A stretch of 64,000 bases of DNA from Gammaproteobacteria bacterium (GCA_016182845.1 JACPFT010000016.1:1-64000); one strand, 5' to 3'. Positions 13,180 to 22,943 are shown, counted from the first letter of the stretch. A program made the numbers and translations. The notes: generated by a model not told the origin, from the letters alone.

Positions 13180-16100
13180 TCAGTGGGCGGCAGCCCGCTC
13201 CCTGAAGGCCAGGGGCGACAAGGCCAACAGCAGCCAGGCCAGGGCGCCGCCACCGCCGCCCCCACCGGAGGAAGGCGTGGGAGTGGGCGTCGGCGCGGCA
13301 TTCACCGTCAGCATGAACTGGGTCGATGCCTGAGCCTGGCCGTCGCTGACCGTCACCGTGATGCTCGCCGAACCGCTCTTGCCGGCGGCCGGAGTGATGG
13401 CCAGGCTGCGGCTGGCGCCGCTGCCCGAGATCACCAGGGCCGAGACCGGCGCCAGTTCGGTGTTCGAGGAACTGACCGAGACTTGCAGATCCGCGGCGGC
13501 CGATTCGGCGTCGGCGAGACTGAGGCTGACCGTTGCCACGGCGCCGGCATTGATCGTTTGGGCAGCGATGCTGGCGATGGTCGGGGCGCTGTTGACGTCG
13601 CGCAGCTGCCACAGTTCCATACCGAACTCATCGGCACTCGCGGCGAACATGAGGCTCTCTCCGATGGAAATGGGATACGACATGGTCACCTCCTCGGGAA
13701 TGAAGTGATCGGTCGCCCGCTCTATGCCCGAGCCGTCCGCCTTGACTCGCCAGAACTCGGAGCCATGGGCCTGGTCATTGGCCAGGAAATAGGCCGTATC
13801 CTTGTGCCGCACGAGGCCGTTGTTTCCGCCGCGCAAGCCGTCGCCCGCACCGGGCATGGTCTCTTCCAGCAGGCGGGTGCCTTCGGCGGAGCCGTCGGAG
13901 ACCCACAGCTCCAGGCCGTGTTCGCCGTCGCTCCCCGCGAAATACAGGCGGTTGCCGACGATGGCCATGTCGTTGCCGAAACCGTCGCCGGCGCCCGGCA
14001 TGACGTCCTTGAGGATATGGGTCGTCTCCGGCGTTCCGCCGGTCATCCACAGTTCAAAGCCCAGTTCCACATTTGGCGCGGCGAACACCACCGAACCATT
14101 CAGCTCGCGGATATAGCTCAAGGTCCTCTCGGCGCTGACGCCCGTAGCCTGGTACAGCAGTTGCACGGATTCCGGCGTGCCGTCGGTCACACGCAGTGCC
14201 TGCTCCGTGTAATTGTTACTGTGCGTGCGAAGATAGAGCTTGCCGCCCAGGGCCTTGAAGCGCGCGGGGTAACTGCTAGCCGGGCCGGGGATGATGTCTG
14301 AAAACAAGACGGTTCCCTCGGCGGTGCCATCCGTGCGCCACAGCTCCTGGCCCGTCGCCGGGGTATACGCCGAGAAATACAGCTGGTCCTGATATTCGCC
14401 CGAATAGACCGCGCCATTCTCCAACCACGGCCACGAGTTGCCCTGGCCCGGCGACAGATCCTTGAGCAGGGACGTGCCTTCGGCCGTGCCATCGCTGGAC
14501 CAGAGCTCGATGCCAGCCTCCGCAGTAACGGCGCGGAAGTAGATGCGGCCCTTGAAGCTGGTCATGTTGGGCATACCTTCGAGCGCACCGTCCGGGCCAG
14601 GACGGATATCCCCGACCATGAGCGTGCCTGCGGCCGTGCCGTCGGTCTTCCACAGTTCCGCGCCATGGATGCCGTCGTCGGCGACAAAGTACAGCTTGCC
14701 ATTGAGGATTGCCGTGGAGAGCCTGCCCCAACCGCCGCCATCGTCAAACGCCGAGTCGAGACCCACGCGAACATCCGCCACCATGCGTGTGCCGGGCGCC
14801 GTACCGTCCGTGAGCCACAGCTCCCGGCCATGAACGCCATCATCCGCCAGGAAATAGGTCGCGTCGCCGAGCTTAACGAAATGCTCCGGGTCGCTATCAC
14901 CGTTGCCGGTCACGGAAAAGCCGACGGCCGACGTCAGGCTCCCGGCGGCGCCGTCAACCTGCCAGAGCTTACCCCAGCTAGCTTCGTTGCCGTATTGGCT
15001 GGGACCAATGAAAAGTTGGTCATCCACGCTGGCAAGGTCTTCCGGGAGATACCACCCAGACTCCAGCGCGATGGTCTTGAGGCCCGCGTCGCCGCCATCG
15101 GTGCTCAGGATCTGGGTGCCTTGATCGTTTTTTACTTCCAGATACAGGCGCGAGCCGGCCATCCAGTCGTCCTCCACCCGCTCGCCGCTGGCGAAATCGC
15201 GCAGCTTGACGGCATTGCCCCCCGGCGGAACGACCCAGAGCGACTCGCCCGTGGCATCCGACCGGGAGAAGGCGAACACCTTGCCCTGGGAACTGGCATC
15301 TTCCACGATGCCGATATGCGCGTTGCTGAGACCCAATTCGGTGACGCTGCCACCGCCGGCGCCTATGCGCACCAGATGGGAAGCGCCACTTGGGTCTTGC
15401 AAGCCAGAGATCAGTTCCTCACCAACCACGGCCACCTCGTCCTCGAAGCTGTCGTTTTCCTCAAGGCTGGAGTCATCAAGACCATTGGCCGCCCCCGGAG
15501 CGTAATCGGTCACCATGCGGGTACCGCCCGCCGTGCCGTCGGTCGTCCATAATTCGGTGCCGGCCGCCCTGGTGCGCCAAGGGAAGTAAAGATACTTGCC
15601 CACGGCGACAAAATCGTCCGAGGACAAATAGAGGCGCTCCGCGTCCGCTTCCGGTGTCAGCAAGGAAACGGTTCCTGCAGCCGTCCCGTTGCTGCGCCAC
15701 AGGGTCGTATGGCCGGTGAAGCCGTCCTGCACGCTGAAGTAAACGGCATCGCTCGTTGCCACCTTACCCATGCCATAGAGGTCGAAGCTCAATTTACCCA
15801 GTGGAGCCAGGGCCGCGAGGGGCTTGGCCGACACCACGGCGGATTCCCTGCTCATGAGCGTCAGTTGCGACGAACCCGCTACGTCCTCGTAATGGACGAA
15901 ATAATAGGCACCCTGGAACCAGATGCTATAGGCCAGATCGTCCCAGGCCTGCCTATCAATAGGCTTAGTGCCGGCGCGAGTACCGTCTGTTTCCCAGCAC
16001 CCATTTTCGGTCTTTAAAAAGATGTGGTCATTACTCTTGACCGCGACATTTTGAATCCGAGTAGAGCCCGTGACTTCATCCAGGGACCAGGTCCCCTCCT

Positions 16101-16512
16101 TGGTTCCATCGCTGATCCAATAAATTTTGTCCGATGTGGAAACGAAGTCCGGCAGGCGCTTCGGCTGTAGCAGCACATATCGGGAGGTTGCGCTGACTTC
16201 GAGTCCTTGCGACCACCCGATATCCCCTTCGAACAGGCTGTGGCGTCCGGTCCCCGTTTCGGCCAACAGTTCAGCCACCCCGGTCTGAGGGTCGTAAACC
16301 CAGGGTTCGCGGCCATGCTGCCCGTCATTGACCAGCATGAAGACCTTGCCCAGATGGGATTGAACCTCGAACGGCCCAATGTCCTGGGCCGCGACCGCAT
16401 GAGGAACCTGGTTGATATCCTTGAGCATCTCCGGCACATCGATGGCGAACGACGTGCTAGCAGCCAACAAACTGGACGACAGAAGCCATAGCTTCCCGGT
16501 TAGTTTTTCCAT
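13180..16512 (-). CDS. giant secreted ELWxxDGT-repeat protein with C-terminal GlyGly-type anchor
   Basis: 1110 residues from the ATG at 16512. A signal peptide (EKLTGKLWLLSSSLLAASTSFA) opens the protein. About fifteen repeats of an ELW-x-T-DGT-x-x-GT-x-L-x-x-D-I-x-PG unit run from about residue 60 to 970, several degenerate; such repeats suggest beta-propellers. A cadherin/Ig-like domain (about 975-1070, from PTIASIAAQTI to ASTQFMLTV) follows, then a proline-threonine linker, a run of seven glycines, a hydrophobic segment ALAWLLLALSPLAF and RERAAAH. This tripartite end resembles the GlyGly-CTERM signal cut by rhombosortase and used for export to the cell surface. Binding partners are unknown. 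The gene is flanked by a terminator and a long palindrome, so it is transcribed alone. Confidence 0.8.
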   Translation of the reverse strand: MEKLTGKLWLLSSSLLAASTSFAIDVPEMLKDINQVPHAVAAQDIGPFEVQSHLGKVFMLVNDGQHGREPWVYDPQTGVAELLAETGTGRHSLFEGDIGWSQGLEVSATSRYVLLQPKRLPDFVSTSDKIYWISDGTKEGTWSLDEVTGSTRIQNVAVKSNDHIFLKTENGCWETDGTRAGTKPIDRQAWDDLAYSIWFQGAYYFVHYEDVAGSSQLTLMSRESAVVSAKPLAALAPLGKLSFDLYGMGKVATSDAVYFSVQDGFTGHTTLWRSNGTAAGTVSLLTPEADAERLYLSSDDFVAVGKYLYFPWRTRAAGTELWTTDGTAGGTRMVTDYAPGAANGLDDSSLEENDSFEDEVAVVGEELISGLQDPSGASHLVRIGAGGGSVTELGLSNAHIGIVEDASSQGKVFAFSRSDATGESLWVVPPGGNAVKLRDFASGERVEDDWMAGSRLYLEVKNDQGTQILSTDGGDAGLKTIALESGWYLPEDLASVDDQLFIGPSQYGNEASWGKLWQVDGAAGSLTSAVGFSVTGNGDSDPEHFVKLGDATYFLADDGVHGRELWLTDGTAPGTRMVADVRVGLDSAFDDGGGWGRLSTAILNGKLYFVADDGIHGAELWKTDGTAAGTLMVGDIRPGPDGALEGMPNMTSFKGRIYFRAVTAEAGIELWSSDGTAEGTSLLKDLSPGQGNSWPWLENGAVYSGEYQDQLYFSAYTPATGQELWRTDGTAEGTVLFSDIIPGPASSYPARFKALGGKLYLRTHSNNYTEQALRVTDGTPESVQLLYQATGVSAERTLSYIRELNGSVVFAAPNVELGFELWMTGGTPETTHILKDVMPGAGDGFGNDMAIVGNRLYFAGSDGEHGLELWVSDGSAEGTRLLEETMPGAGDGLRGGNNGLVRHKDTAYFLANDQAHGSEFWRVKADGSGIERATDHFIPEEVTMSYPISIGESLMFAASADEFGMELWQLRDVNSAPTIASIAAQTINAGAVATVSLSLADAESAAADLQVSVSSSNTELAPVSALVISGSGASRSLAITPAAGKSGSASITVTVSDGQAQASTQFMLTVNAAPTPTPTPSSGGGGGGGALAWLLLALSPLAFRERAAAH

Positions 16513-16579
16513 GCTAAACAGCCTTGAGTAGAGGGATCGAAGGGGCGAGAGTTTAATGACTGGCTGGAACGACGGCAAA

Positions 16580-16612
16580 CGAGGGATTGTATCCGCCGGA
16601 TACAATCCCTCG
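16580..16612. repeat. perfect 33-base palindrome upstream of the repeat-protein gene
   Basis: Arms CGAGGGATTGTATCCG and CGGATACAATCCCTCG are exact reverse complements with one central base. It lies 68-100 bases upstream of the repeat-protein start and 81 bases downstream of yajQ. Neither side has a T-run, so it is a poor terminator; an operator or a mobile-element remnant are alternatives. Confidence 0.6.
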
Positions 16613-16693
16613 AATTGAACAATCAAGTCACCTGAAGTCGAGAGGCTAACTCATTGATGCGAGACAATGAGTCTGCATGAGGCGTCTACCGAT

Positions 16694-17182
16694 TCAATCG
16701 CGGAAATTATCGAACTGGATCGGCATATCCAGCTCCTGGGCGCGCAGGAAGGCCATGGCGGCCTGCAGTTCGTCGCGCTTCTTGTCGGTGACGCGCAGCT
16801 TGTCGCCGTTGATCTGGGCCTGGGCCTTCATCTTGTTGTCTTTCAGGAGCTTGACGATCTTCTTCGCGAGATCCTGTTCGATGCCCTCCTTCAGCTTGAC
16901 GACGAGGTGCATTTCTTTGCCGGAAGGCTGGTGCTCGCCCAGGTCCAGGCATTTCGGATCGATGCCGCGCTTGATGAATTTCAGGCGCAGGATGTCGACC
17001 ATCTGATCGACCTGGTATTCGCTCTCGGCGACGACCTTGACCTGCTTGTTCTTCTGGTCATAGCTGAAGCTGACGTTGCAGCCCTTGAAGTCGTAGCGGG
17101 TGGCCAGTTCGCGGGTGGCCTGGTCGACGGCATTGTCGACTTCATGCCAGTTGAGTTCGGAAACGATATCAAAAGAAGGCAT
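16694..17182 (-). CDS. yajQ: YajQ family cyclic-di-GMP/nucleotide-binding protein
   Basis: 162 residues from the ATG at 17182 (GGAGAAGA lies upstream). It has the family start MPSFDIVSELNWHEVDNAVDQA and the end QELDMPIQFDNFRD, with RYDFKG near residue 30. YajQ has two RRM-like domains; members bind cyclic-di-GMP or nucleic acids and in some species act as transcription co-regulators. Length is normal (about 160). It may share a promoter region with the aminopeptidase gene upstream but a REP-like hairpin separates them. Confidence 0.95.
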   Translation of the reverse strand: MPSFDIVSELNWHEVDNAVDQATRELATRYDFKGCNVSFSYDQKNKQVKVVAESEYQVDQMVDILRLKFIKRGIDPKCLDLGEHQPSGKEMHLVVKLKEGIEQDLAKKIVKLLKDNKMKAQAQINGDKLRVTDKKRDELQAAMAFLRAQELDMPIQFDNFRD

Positions 17183-17200
17183 CACTCTTCTCCATGTTGC

Positions 17201-17236
17201 CCCATTCGTCCTTCGACAAGCTCAGGACGAACGGGG
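17201..17236. repeat. REP-like hairpin (TTCGTCCT / AGGACGAA family)
   Basis: TTCGTCCT and AGGACGAA, extended by CCC and GGG with one mismatch, enclose TCGACAAGCTC. The same family occurs at 27757-27783. It lies between yajQ and the aminopeptidase gene. Such repeats are common extragenic elements in proteobacteria. Confidence 0.75.
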
Positions 17237-17249
17237 GAAACCAATAAAT

Positions 17250-19118
17250 TCAGGCTTTCACGCCGAGCAGCTTGTCCACCGTGCCTTGGGCAATGGGGTG
17301 GTAGCCCGGGCGGGCGACGCGGTAGATGGCCTGGGCGCGGGCACGGCCTTCCGGCGTCTTGGCCAGTTCCTCGTAGAGCGGCACGATCAGGCGACGGCGC
17401 CCGATCTGCACGAGATAGTCCTTGAGGCGGGCATCGGCCGGCTTATAGCCCTTCTGGATGGCCAGCTTGAGCCAGGCATGGGCCAGCTCGGCGTTACCGG
17501 TCTGGGTGAATTTGAAGGCAGCATCCAGCTCGGCCATCTGCTCCAGGGACAGCTCCGCCGGCAAGGTGGCCAGGAGGTAGCGCCACTGGTGGAAGATCCA
17601 GGCGCCGGTGTCCAGTTCGGCGGCCTTCTTCTCGCCCTTGAGCCAGGCCTCACGCTGGGCGTCGACGGTCTTGAAGGCATCGGACTCATGCACGGGCGCA
17701 TCGGCCGGCATGCCCGGCGCATAGATCCAGGCGCGCACCTGCTCCAACGTGACCGTGCCCGGGGCCTTCTGCAGCAGGTTCTCGTCCAGGTAGCGCACGA
17801 AGTCCTCGGTGGTCACGCTCTGGAAGGCATGGCTGTCGAACCAGCCTTTCAGGAAGGGATCGAAGCGCTCGCGGCCGAATTTCTGTTCCAGATAGACCAG
17901 GAACTGCTGGCCCTTGGTGTACTGGGAGGGCACGGTCTGGCTACCCTCGCCTTCCGCCGGATCGGGGCGGCTGGCCATGGTGGTGAAGCGGGGCTCGGCG
18001 GTAGCGAATTCCTCGTTCAGTTCCTTGAGGGACAGGACCTGCTCCATGACGGCGCGCTCGCGGCCGTAGAGCACTTCCATCTCGCGGTTCTCCACGTAGC
18101 TGGTGAAGCCCTCGTTGAGCCAGCCGTCGCCCCAGGTGGCGTTGGTCACCAGGTTGCCGGACCAGGAATGGGCCAGCTCGTGGGCGATGATGGACACCAG
18201 GCTCTTGTCGCCGGCGATGGTGGTGGGCGTGATGAAGGACAGGCGCGGGTTCTCCATGCCGCCGTAGGGGAAACTGGGCGGCAGGATCAGGAGATCGTAC
18301 TGACCCCAGCGATAGGGCCCGAACAGGGATTCGGTGGCGACCACCATCTTCTGGGTGTCTTCGAACTCGGCGGCAGCCTTGGCCAGGACCGAAGGCTCGG
18401 CATAGACGCCGGTGATGCCGGCCATGGGCTGGTAGGCCAGATCGCCGACGGCGATGGCCATCAGATAGGAGGGGATGGCCTGGGGCATGATGAACTCGTA
18501 GTCGCCATCGCGCTCCTTATTGGCCGAGTTGTCGGCGCTCATCACCGCCATCAGATTCTTGGGCGTCTTCAGATGGGCGCTGTAGGTGATGCGCACGGCC
18601 GGCGAGTCCTGCAGGGGCGCCCAGGAGCGGGCATGGATGGCCTGGCTCTGGCTGAACAGGAAGGGCTGCTTCTTGCCGGCGGTCTGCACCGGCTCCAGCC
18701 ATTGCAGGCCGGAAGCCTTGGGCGAGGTGCGGTAGTGCACGCGCACCTTGTCCACGCCGTCCGGCAGGTGCACGGTGAGGGGCGTGCCCAAGAGCGCGTC
18801 GGCCGTGCCCATATCGAAGGTGATACGCTTCCAGCGCCCGTCGCAGAAGCATTCCACTTCCTTGATGGTCAGCTCGCGGGTGTCCAGGACCAGGTCCTTG
18901 GCCTTGGGCTTGATGCGCTTCAGGGCCAGTTCGGCCGTGCCTTCCAGGGTCTTGCGGTTGAAATCCACGTCCAGGTCCAGACGCACATCGTTGACCAGGA
19001 CTTCGTCGGGATTGCCGAAGGACAGGACATCGAAGCGGCTGTCATTGAGCGGGAAAGGGGTTTCGGCCCAGGCCGGCGCGGCCAGGGCGGACAAAACGGC
19101 GAGGCTAACGAGGCGCAT
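17250..19118 (-). CDS. M1 family metalloaminopeptidase, exported
   Basis: 622 residues from the ATG at 19118, which follows AAGGAGAAT. A signal peptide (RLVSLAVLSALAAPAWA) sends it to the periplasm. The substrate-anchoring GGMEN motif (YGGMENPRL) and the zinc site HELAHSWSGN with the distal glutamate in NEGFTSY (about residues 310 and 333) identify the gluzincin M1 family; order and length fit the leukotriene-A4-hydrolase-like subgroup. It removes N-terminal residues from peptides. A C-terminal helical armadillo-like region covers the last 150 residues. It is divergent from the two-component genes. Confidence 0.93.
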   Translation of the reverse strand: MRLVSLAVLSALAAPAWAETPFPLNDSRFDVLSFGNPDEVLVNDVRLDLDVDFNRKTLEGTAELALKRIKPKAKDLVLDTRELTIKEVECFCDGRWKRITFDMGTADALLGTPLTVHLPDGVDKVRVHYRTSPKASGLQWLEPVQTAGKKQPFLFSQSQAIHARSWAPLQDSPAVRITYSAHLKTPKNLMAVMSADNSANKERDGDYEFIMPQAIPSYLMAIAVGDLAYQPMAGITGVYAEPSVLAKAAAEFEDTQKMVVATESLFGPYRWGQYDLLILPPSFPYGGMENPRLSFITPTTIAGDKSLVSIIAHELAHSWSGNLVTNATWGDGWLNEGFTSYVENREMEVLYGRERAVMEQVLSLKELNEEFATAEPRFTTMASRPDPAEGEGSQTVPSQYTKGQQFLVYLEQKFGRERFDPFLKGWFDSHAFQSVTTEDFVRYLDENLLQKAPGTVTLEQVRAWIYAPGMPADAPVHESDAFKTVDAQREAWLKGEKKAAELDTGAWIFHQWRYLLATLPAELSLEQMAELDAAFKFTQTGNAELAHAWLKLAIQKGYKPADARLKDYLVQIGRRRLIVPLYEELAKTPEGRARAQAIYRVARPGYHPIAQGTVDKLLGVKA

Positions 19119-19245
19119 GGGATTCTCCTTGGGAAAAGTGGCGTCATGATATAGCCGGGAATGAGGCAAGTCGATGCGTCGCGCTGCACACCCGGCCTGA
19201 GCACGGCTATGCTGATGCCATCCGCAAAGCCCGAGGAGAACGTGC

Positions 19246-19917
19246 GTGTTGGTGCTGCTGGTGGAAGACGATCGGGATCTGGCGGCCTCGGTCCTGGAGT
19301 ACCTGGAGGCCGAGGGCTTCGAGGCCGACTATGCCGGCGACGGCGACACGGCCTGGCAGCGCCTGCAAGCGACGTCCTACGATGCCCTGGTCCTCGACCT
19401 GGGCCTGCCGCGCCGCGATGGCCTGGATCTGTGCCAGAGCCTGCGCGCCGCCGGCATCGCCACACCCTGCCTCATGCTCACCGCCCGCGACCGCCTGGAC
19501 GACAAGCTGGCCGGCTTCGCCGCCGGCGCCGACGACTACCTGATCAAACCCTTCGCCCTCGCCGAACTCACGGCCCGGCTGCGCGCCTTGGGCCTGCGCC
19601 ATCGCCACCGCCAGGATCTGGACATCGCCGAGCTGCATCTGGATCTGGCCAGACGCCAGGCCAGCCGCGGCGGGCGTGCCCTGGAGCTGGGGGCCAAGGA
19701 ATGGCAGCTCCTGGTGGAGCTGGCCCGCGCCAGCCCCGCCGTCCTGAGCCGCGAGCAACTGGAGGACCGGCTCTGGCCGGACGGCCCGCCCTCGGAGAAT
19801 GCCTTCAAGATGGTGGTCTACCGGCTGCGCCTGGCCTTGGACACCGAGGGCGAGAGCCCCTTGCTGCACACCCTGCGCGGCCAGGGTTTCGCCCTGCGTC
19901 CGGGGGAGCGGCCATGA
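19246..19917 (+). CDS. OmpR-family response regulator
   Basis: 223 residues starting at GTG after GAGGAGAA. The receiver domain (1-115) has the acidic pair EDD (7-9), the phospho-acceptor aspartate in LVLDLGLPRRDG near 51, and the lysine in DDYLIKPF. The C-terminal winged helix (125-218) ends with YRLRLALDTEGE and LRGQGFAL, typical of OmpR/PhoB proteins. It overlaps the sensor kinase gene by four bases. The stimulus is not evident; the amidohydrolase that follows could be a target only by position. Confidence 0.92.
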   Translation: MLVLLVEDDRDLAASVLEYLEAEGFEADYAGDGDTAWQRLQATSYDALVLDLGLPRRDGLDLCQSLRAAGIATPCLMLTARDRLDDKLAGFAAGADDYLIKPFALAELTARLRALGLRHRHRQDLDIAELHLDLARRQASRGGRALELGAKEWQLLVELARASPAVLSREQLEDRLWPDGPPSENAFKMVVYRLRLALDTEGESPLLHTLRGQGFALRPGERP

Positions 19918-21182
19918 GCCTGCGCCGCTTCATCCTCGTCCAGTTCCTGCTCATCGCCGGAATCTTAAGCCTCATCAACGGCGGCGCCATCCACGGCCTC
20001 TACCACTGGGGTCTGGACGATGCCAGCGAGTTCTATCTGTGGCGGGACGCCGAGCAGGCCATGGCCCGGTACGAGAGCGAGGGCCGCCTGCCGGAGGGCG
20101 ATGCCTTCCTGCGTTTCTACCCGCGCCTGGCGGCGCTGCCGGACGGCTACCGCCAGGCCATCGCCGCCCAGGGCTGGAAGCGCGAACAGATGGGCATGCT
20201 CGGCCTGCCGGGCGAGACCGTGTACTTCCTGGCCTTCCCCCTGGCGGGCGCCGCCGAACCGGCCTGGGTCCTGCATCGCTTCCGCGAGGCCGACGACGAG
20301 GGCTACACCGGCCTATCCCTGGGCGAACTGAGCCTGCTGCTGCTGGCCGGCTCGCTCCCCCCGCTCGCCCTCATCGCCCATCTGCTGTTCCGCAGCCTGG
20401 TCCGGCCGCTGGCCCGGCTTAGCCGCTGGGCAGAGACGCTCCCGGGCCAGGCCGAGCCCTTGGCGCCGCCGGCCGAGGAACTGCGCTTTGGGGAACTGCA
20501 AGGTCTGGCGGCACGCCTGCACGGCGCCTTCACGGAAATCGCCCGGCAGAACACCCATGAGCAACGCTTTTTGCAAACCCTGAGCCATGAGCTGCGCACC
20601 CCGCTGGCGGTGGTGAGCGCCGCCGTCGAAGTCCTGAACCGGCGCGAGGCCGGCGCCGAGCAACGTGCGCCCCTGGCGCGCATCGGCCGTGCCGTGCAGG
20701 CCATGGCCAGCCTGACGACCAGCCTGCTCTGGCTGTGGCGCGAGGGCGGCCGCGAGCCGGAAGTCCAGGTCCTGGCCCTGGGCGACAGCCTGCAGGCGCT
20801 GTGGGAGGAGCTGAGCGCCAGCGGCCTGTGCGCCGGCTTCAGCCTGGACAACCGCGTCCCGGCGGAGGCGCGGGTGCTCATCGCCCCGCCCCTGCTGCGC
20901 ATCGCGCTCGGCAACGCCCTGCGCAATGCCCTGAACTATGGCCGCCCCGGGGCGATCCAGGCGGACTGGGCGGAAGGGGAGTTGCGCATCGTCAATGCCC
21001 TGCCGGAGACCGATGCGGCCCCGGAACCGGAACCCGGCTTCGGCCTGGGCCTGTATCTGATCCGGCGCATCGCCGAGCGCCAGGGCTGGAGCTTCGCCAC
21101 CGACGCCAACGAGGGATGTTTCATCCTGAGCCTGGGCTTGCGCAGCGCTCAGGTTACCTTGCCGTTACCGGGCGAGCGCTAG
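19914..21182 (+). CDS. sensor histidine kinase paired with the upstream regulator
   Basis: 422 residues from the ATG overlapping the regulator stop. A transmembrane segment (6-27) and a second one (about 132-158) enclose a periplasmic sensor of about 100 residues without a recognised fold. A HAMP-like linker follows, then the dimerisation helix with the phospho-accepting histidine in LSHELRTPLAVV (about residue 222), an N box with NALRNALNYG, and a G box FGLGLYLIRRI. The N and G boxes lie close together with little room for an F box, giving a compact ATP domain. The ligand is unknown. Confidence 0.9.
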   Translation: MSLRRFILVQFLLIAGILSLINGGAIHGLYHWGLDDASEFYLWRDAEQAMARYESEGRLPEGDAFLRFYPRLAALPDGYRQAIAAQGWKREQMGMLGLPGETVYFLAFPLAGAAEPAWVLHRFREADDEGYTGLSLGELSLLLLAGSLPPLALIAHLLFRSLVRPLARLSRWAETLPGQAEPLAPPAEELRFGELQGLAARLHGAFTEIARQNTHEQRFLQTLSHELRTPLAVVSAAVEVLNRREAGAEQRAPLARIGRAVQAMASLTTSLLWLWREGGREPEVQVLALGDSLQALWEELSASGLCAGFSLDNRVPAEARVLIAPPLLRIALGNALRNALNYGRPGAIQADWAEGELRIVNALPETDAAPEPEPGFGLGLYLIRRIAERQGWSFATDANEGCFILSLGLRSAQVTLPLPGER

Positions 21183-21215
21183 TCTGAACGCGTCCAAAAC
21201 CCTGGAGTGTTCACC

Positions 21216-22943
21216 ATGCCTCACCCTGCCCTCGCCCTGGCCTTGCTTGCCCTGATGCACACCCCCGCCGCCCTCGCCCTCGGGGCCGGCACGACCGACC
21301 AGACCCCCATCGAATTCGATGCGCGCGCCGCCGGCGATTCCCGCAGCCTGGCCTTGCTCAATGGCCGGGTCTATACCGTCGATGCCGAACAGCCCTGGGC
21401 CGAGGCCGTGGTCGTCAAGGACGGCCGAATCGCCTACGTTGGCAGCAGCCGCGAGGCCCGTGCCCATATCCGTCGCGGCATGCCCGTCGTCGATCTGAAG
21501 GGCCGCCTGGTCCTGCCCGGCCTGCACGACGTGCACATGCACCCTCTGGAGGCTGGCCTGGACGTCGTGAGCTGCATCCTCGACGCGGACCGGCCCATCG
21601 CCGAGCAGCGCGACACCATCGCCGGCTGTGCCGACCAGGGTGAAAGGGAGTGGGTCCTGGGTTGGGGCCATTCCCTGCGCCTGCTGGAGGCGGCCGGCGA
21701 GTCGCCGCTTGCCATCCTCGACGAACTCATTCCGGATCGCCCGGCGGCGTTCATGGAAGAGACCTCCCACTCGGTCTGGGTCAATAGCAAGGCCCTGGAA
21801 CTGGCCGGCATCGACGCCGCCACGCCCCATCCCCAGGGCGGCGCCATCCTGAAGGACCGCCGGGGCATGCCCAATGGCATTCTCCTGGACGCCGCCGGCG
21901 ATGCGGTCTTCGACCTTGCCCTGCCCGCCGGCCGGGAACTGGCCGAGCACAATTACGCCGGCCTGCTGCATGGCCTCAAGGCGGCCGCCGAGAACGGCAT
22001 CACCTCCCTGGTGGATGCCCGGGTGTACTGGCGGCGCGGCTATCTCGCCGCCTGGCAGCGTGCCGAACGGGAAGGCAAGCTCAGCGCCCGGGCGTCCTTG
22101 AGCCTCTGGGCCTATCCGGGCATGGACGACGAAGAACAGCTGGGCGCCCTCAAAGCCATGTACCGGGACGAGCCGGGTAGCCTGCTGCGCGTCAACCAGG
22201 TCAAGTTCTACGCCGACGGCGTGCTGCACAACACCACGGCGGCCCTGCACCAGCCCTACCGCGACTACTACCCGGAAGTGGGGCCCTATGGCCTGAACTA
22301 CTTCACCGAGGAGCGCCTGGCCCGCTACATCACCGAGCTGGAGAAGACCGGCTTCGACGCCCATGTCCATGCCATCGGCGATCGCGGCGTGCACGAGGCC
22401 CTCAATGCCATCGAGACGGCCCGCGAGGCCAACGGCATGAATCCCGGGGCCCGTCACCGGCTGACCCATCTAGAGCTGGTGGACCAGCGGGACCGGCCGC
22501 GTTTCAAGGCCCTGGGCGTCATCGCCGACATGCAGGTGGCCGGCGACTTCGCCCTGCCTCAAAATCATGGCGAGATGGAGCCGCTGATCGGCGAGCGCGC
22601 CTACGAGATGCTGCCGTTGCGCTCCTTGTGGGAAGCGGGAGCCAGACTCACCCTGTCCAGCGACTGGGACGTCAGCGCCCTCTCGCCCTTCGTCGGCATG
22701 CAGCATGCACTCCAGCTGGGCGAGGAGAGCCTGCCGGATCTCGCGAGCGCCGTGCAGGCTTATACCTTGGATGCCGCCCATGCCCTGCACCAGGAGAACC
22801 AGACCGGAAGCCTGGAGGTGGGCAAGGCAGGCGATCTGGTGGTGCTCGACCAGGACATCTTCCGCCTGCCGGTGAGCCGCATCGGCAAGACCAAGGTGCT
22901 CATGACGGTCCTGGGCGGCAAGCCGGTCTATCGCGGACGCTAG
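21216..22943 (+). CDS. exported amidohydrolase family protein (YtcJ-like)
   Basis: 575 residues from the ATG at 21216, eight bases after CTGGAG; an in-frame GTG at 21207 is less likely. A signal peptide (PHPALALALLALMHTPAALA) precedes the mature part. Metal-site features of the amidohydrolase superfamily are HDVHMHPLE near residue 108 and DAHVHAIGDRGVHEALN near 385, and the end KVLMTVLGGKPVYRGR is typical of this exoenzyme-like subfamily. It hydrolyses an amide or ester of unknown identity. It follows the two-component pair by 33 bases on the same strand and may be co-transcribed. Confidence 0.88.
   Translation: MPHPALALALLALMHTPAALALGAGTTDQTPIEFDARAAGDSRSLALLNGRVYTVDAEQPWAEAVVVKDGRIAYVGSSREARAHIRRGMPVVDLKGRLVLPGLHDVHMHPLEAGLDVVSCILDADRPIAEQRDTIAGCADQGEREWVLGWGHSLRLLEAAGESPLAILDELIPDRPAAFMEETSHSVWVNSKALELAGIDAATPHPQGGAILKDRRGMPNGILLDAAGDAVFDLALPAGRELAEHNYAGLLHGLKAAAENGITSLVDARVYWRRGYLAAWQRAEREGKLSARASLSLWAYPGMDDEEQLGALKAMYRDEPGSLLRVNQVKFYADGVLHNTTAALHQPYRDYYPEVGPYGLNYFTEERLARYITELEKTGFDAHVHAIGDRGVHEALNAIETAREANGMNPGARHRLTHLELVDQRDRPRFKALGVIADMQVAGDFALPQNHGEMEPLIGERAYEMLPLRSLWEAGARLTLSSDWDVSALSPFVGMQHALQLGEESLPDLASAVQAYTLDAAHALHQENQTGSLEVGKAGDLVVLDQDIFRLPVSRIGKTKVLMTVLGGKPVYRGR

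Noticed and set aside
17100-19154. A 684-residue open frame antisense to the M1 aminopeptidase
   Set aside because: Same mirror effect of codon bias; no ribosome site, no recognisable domain.
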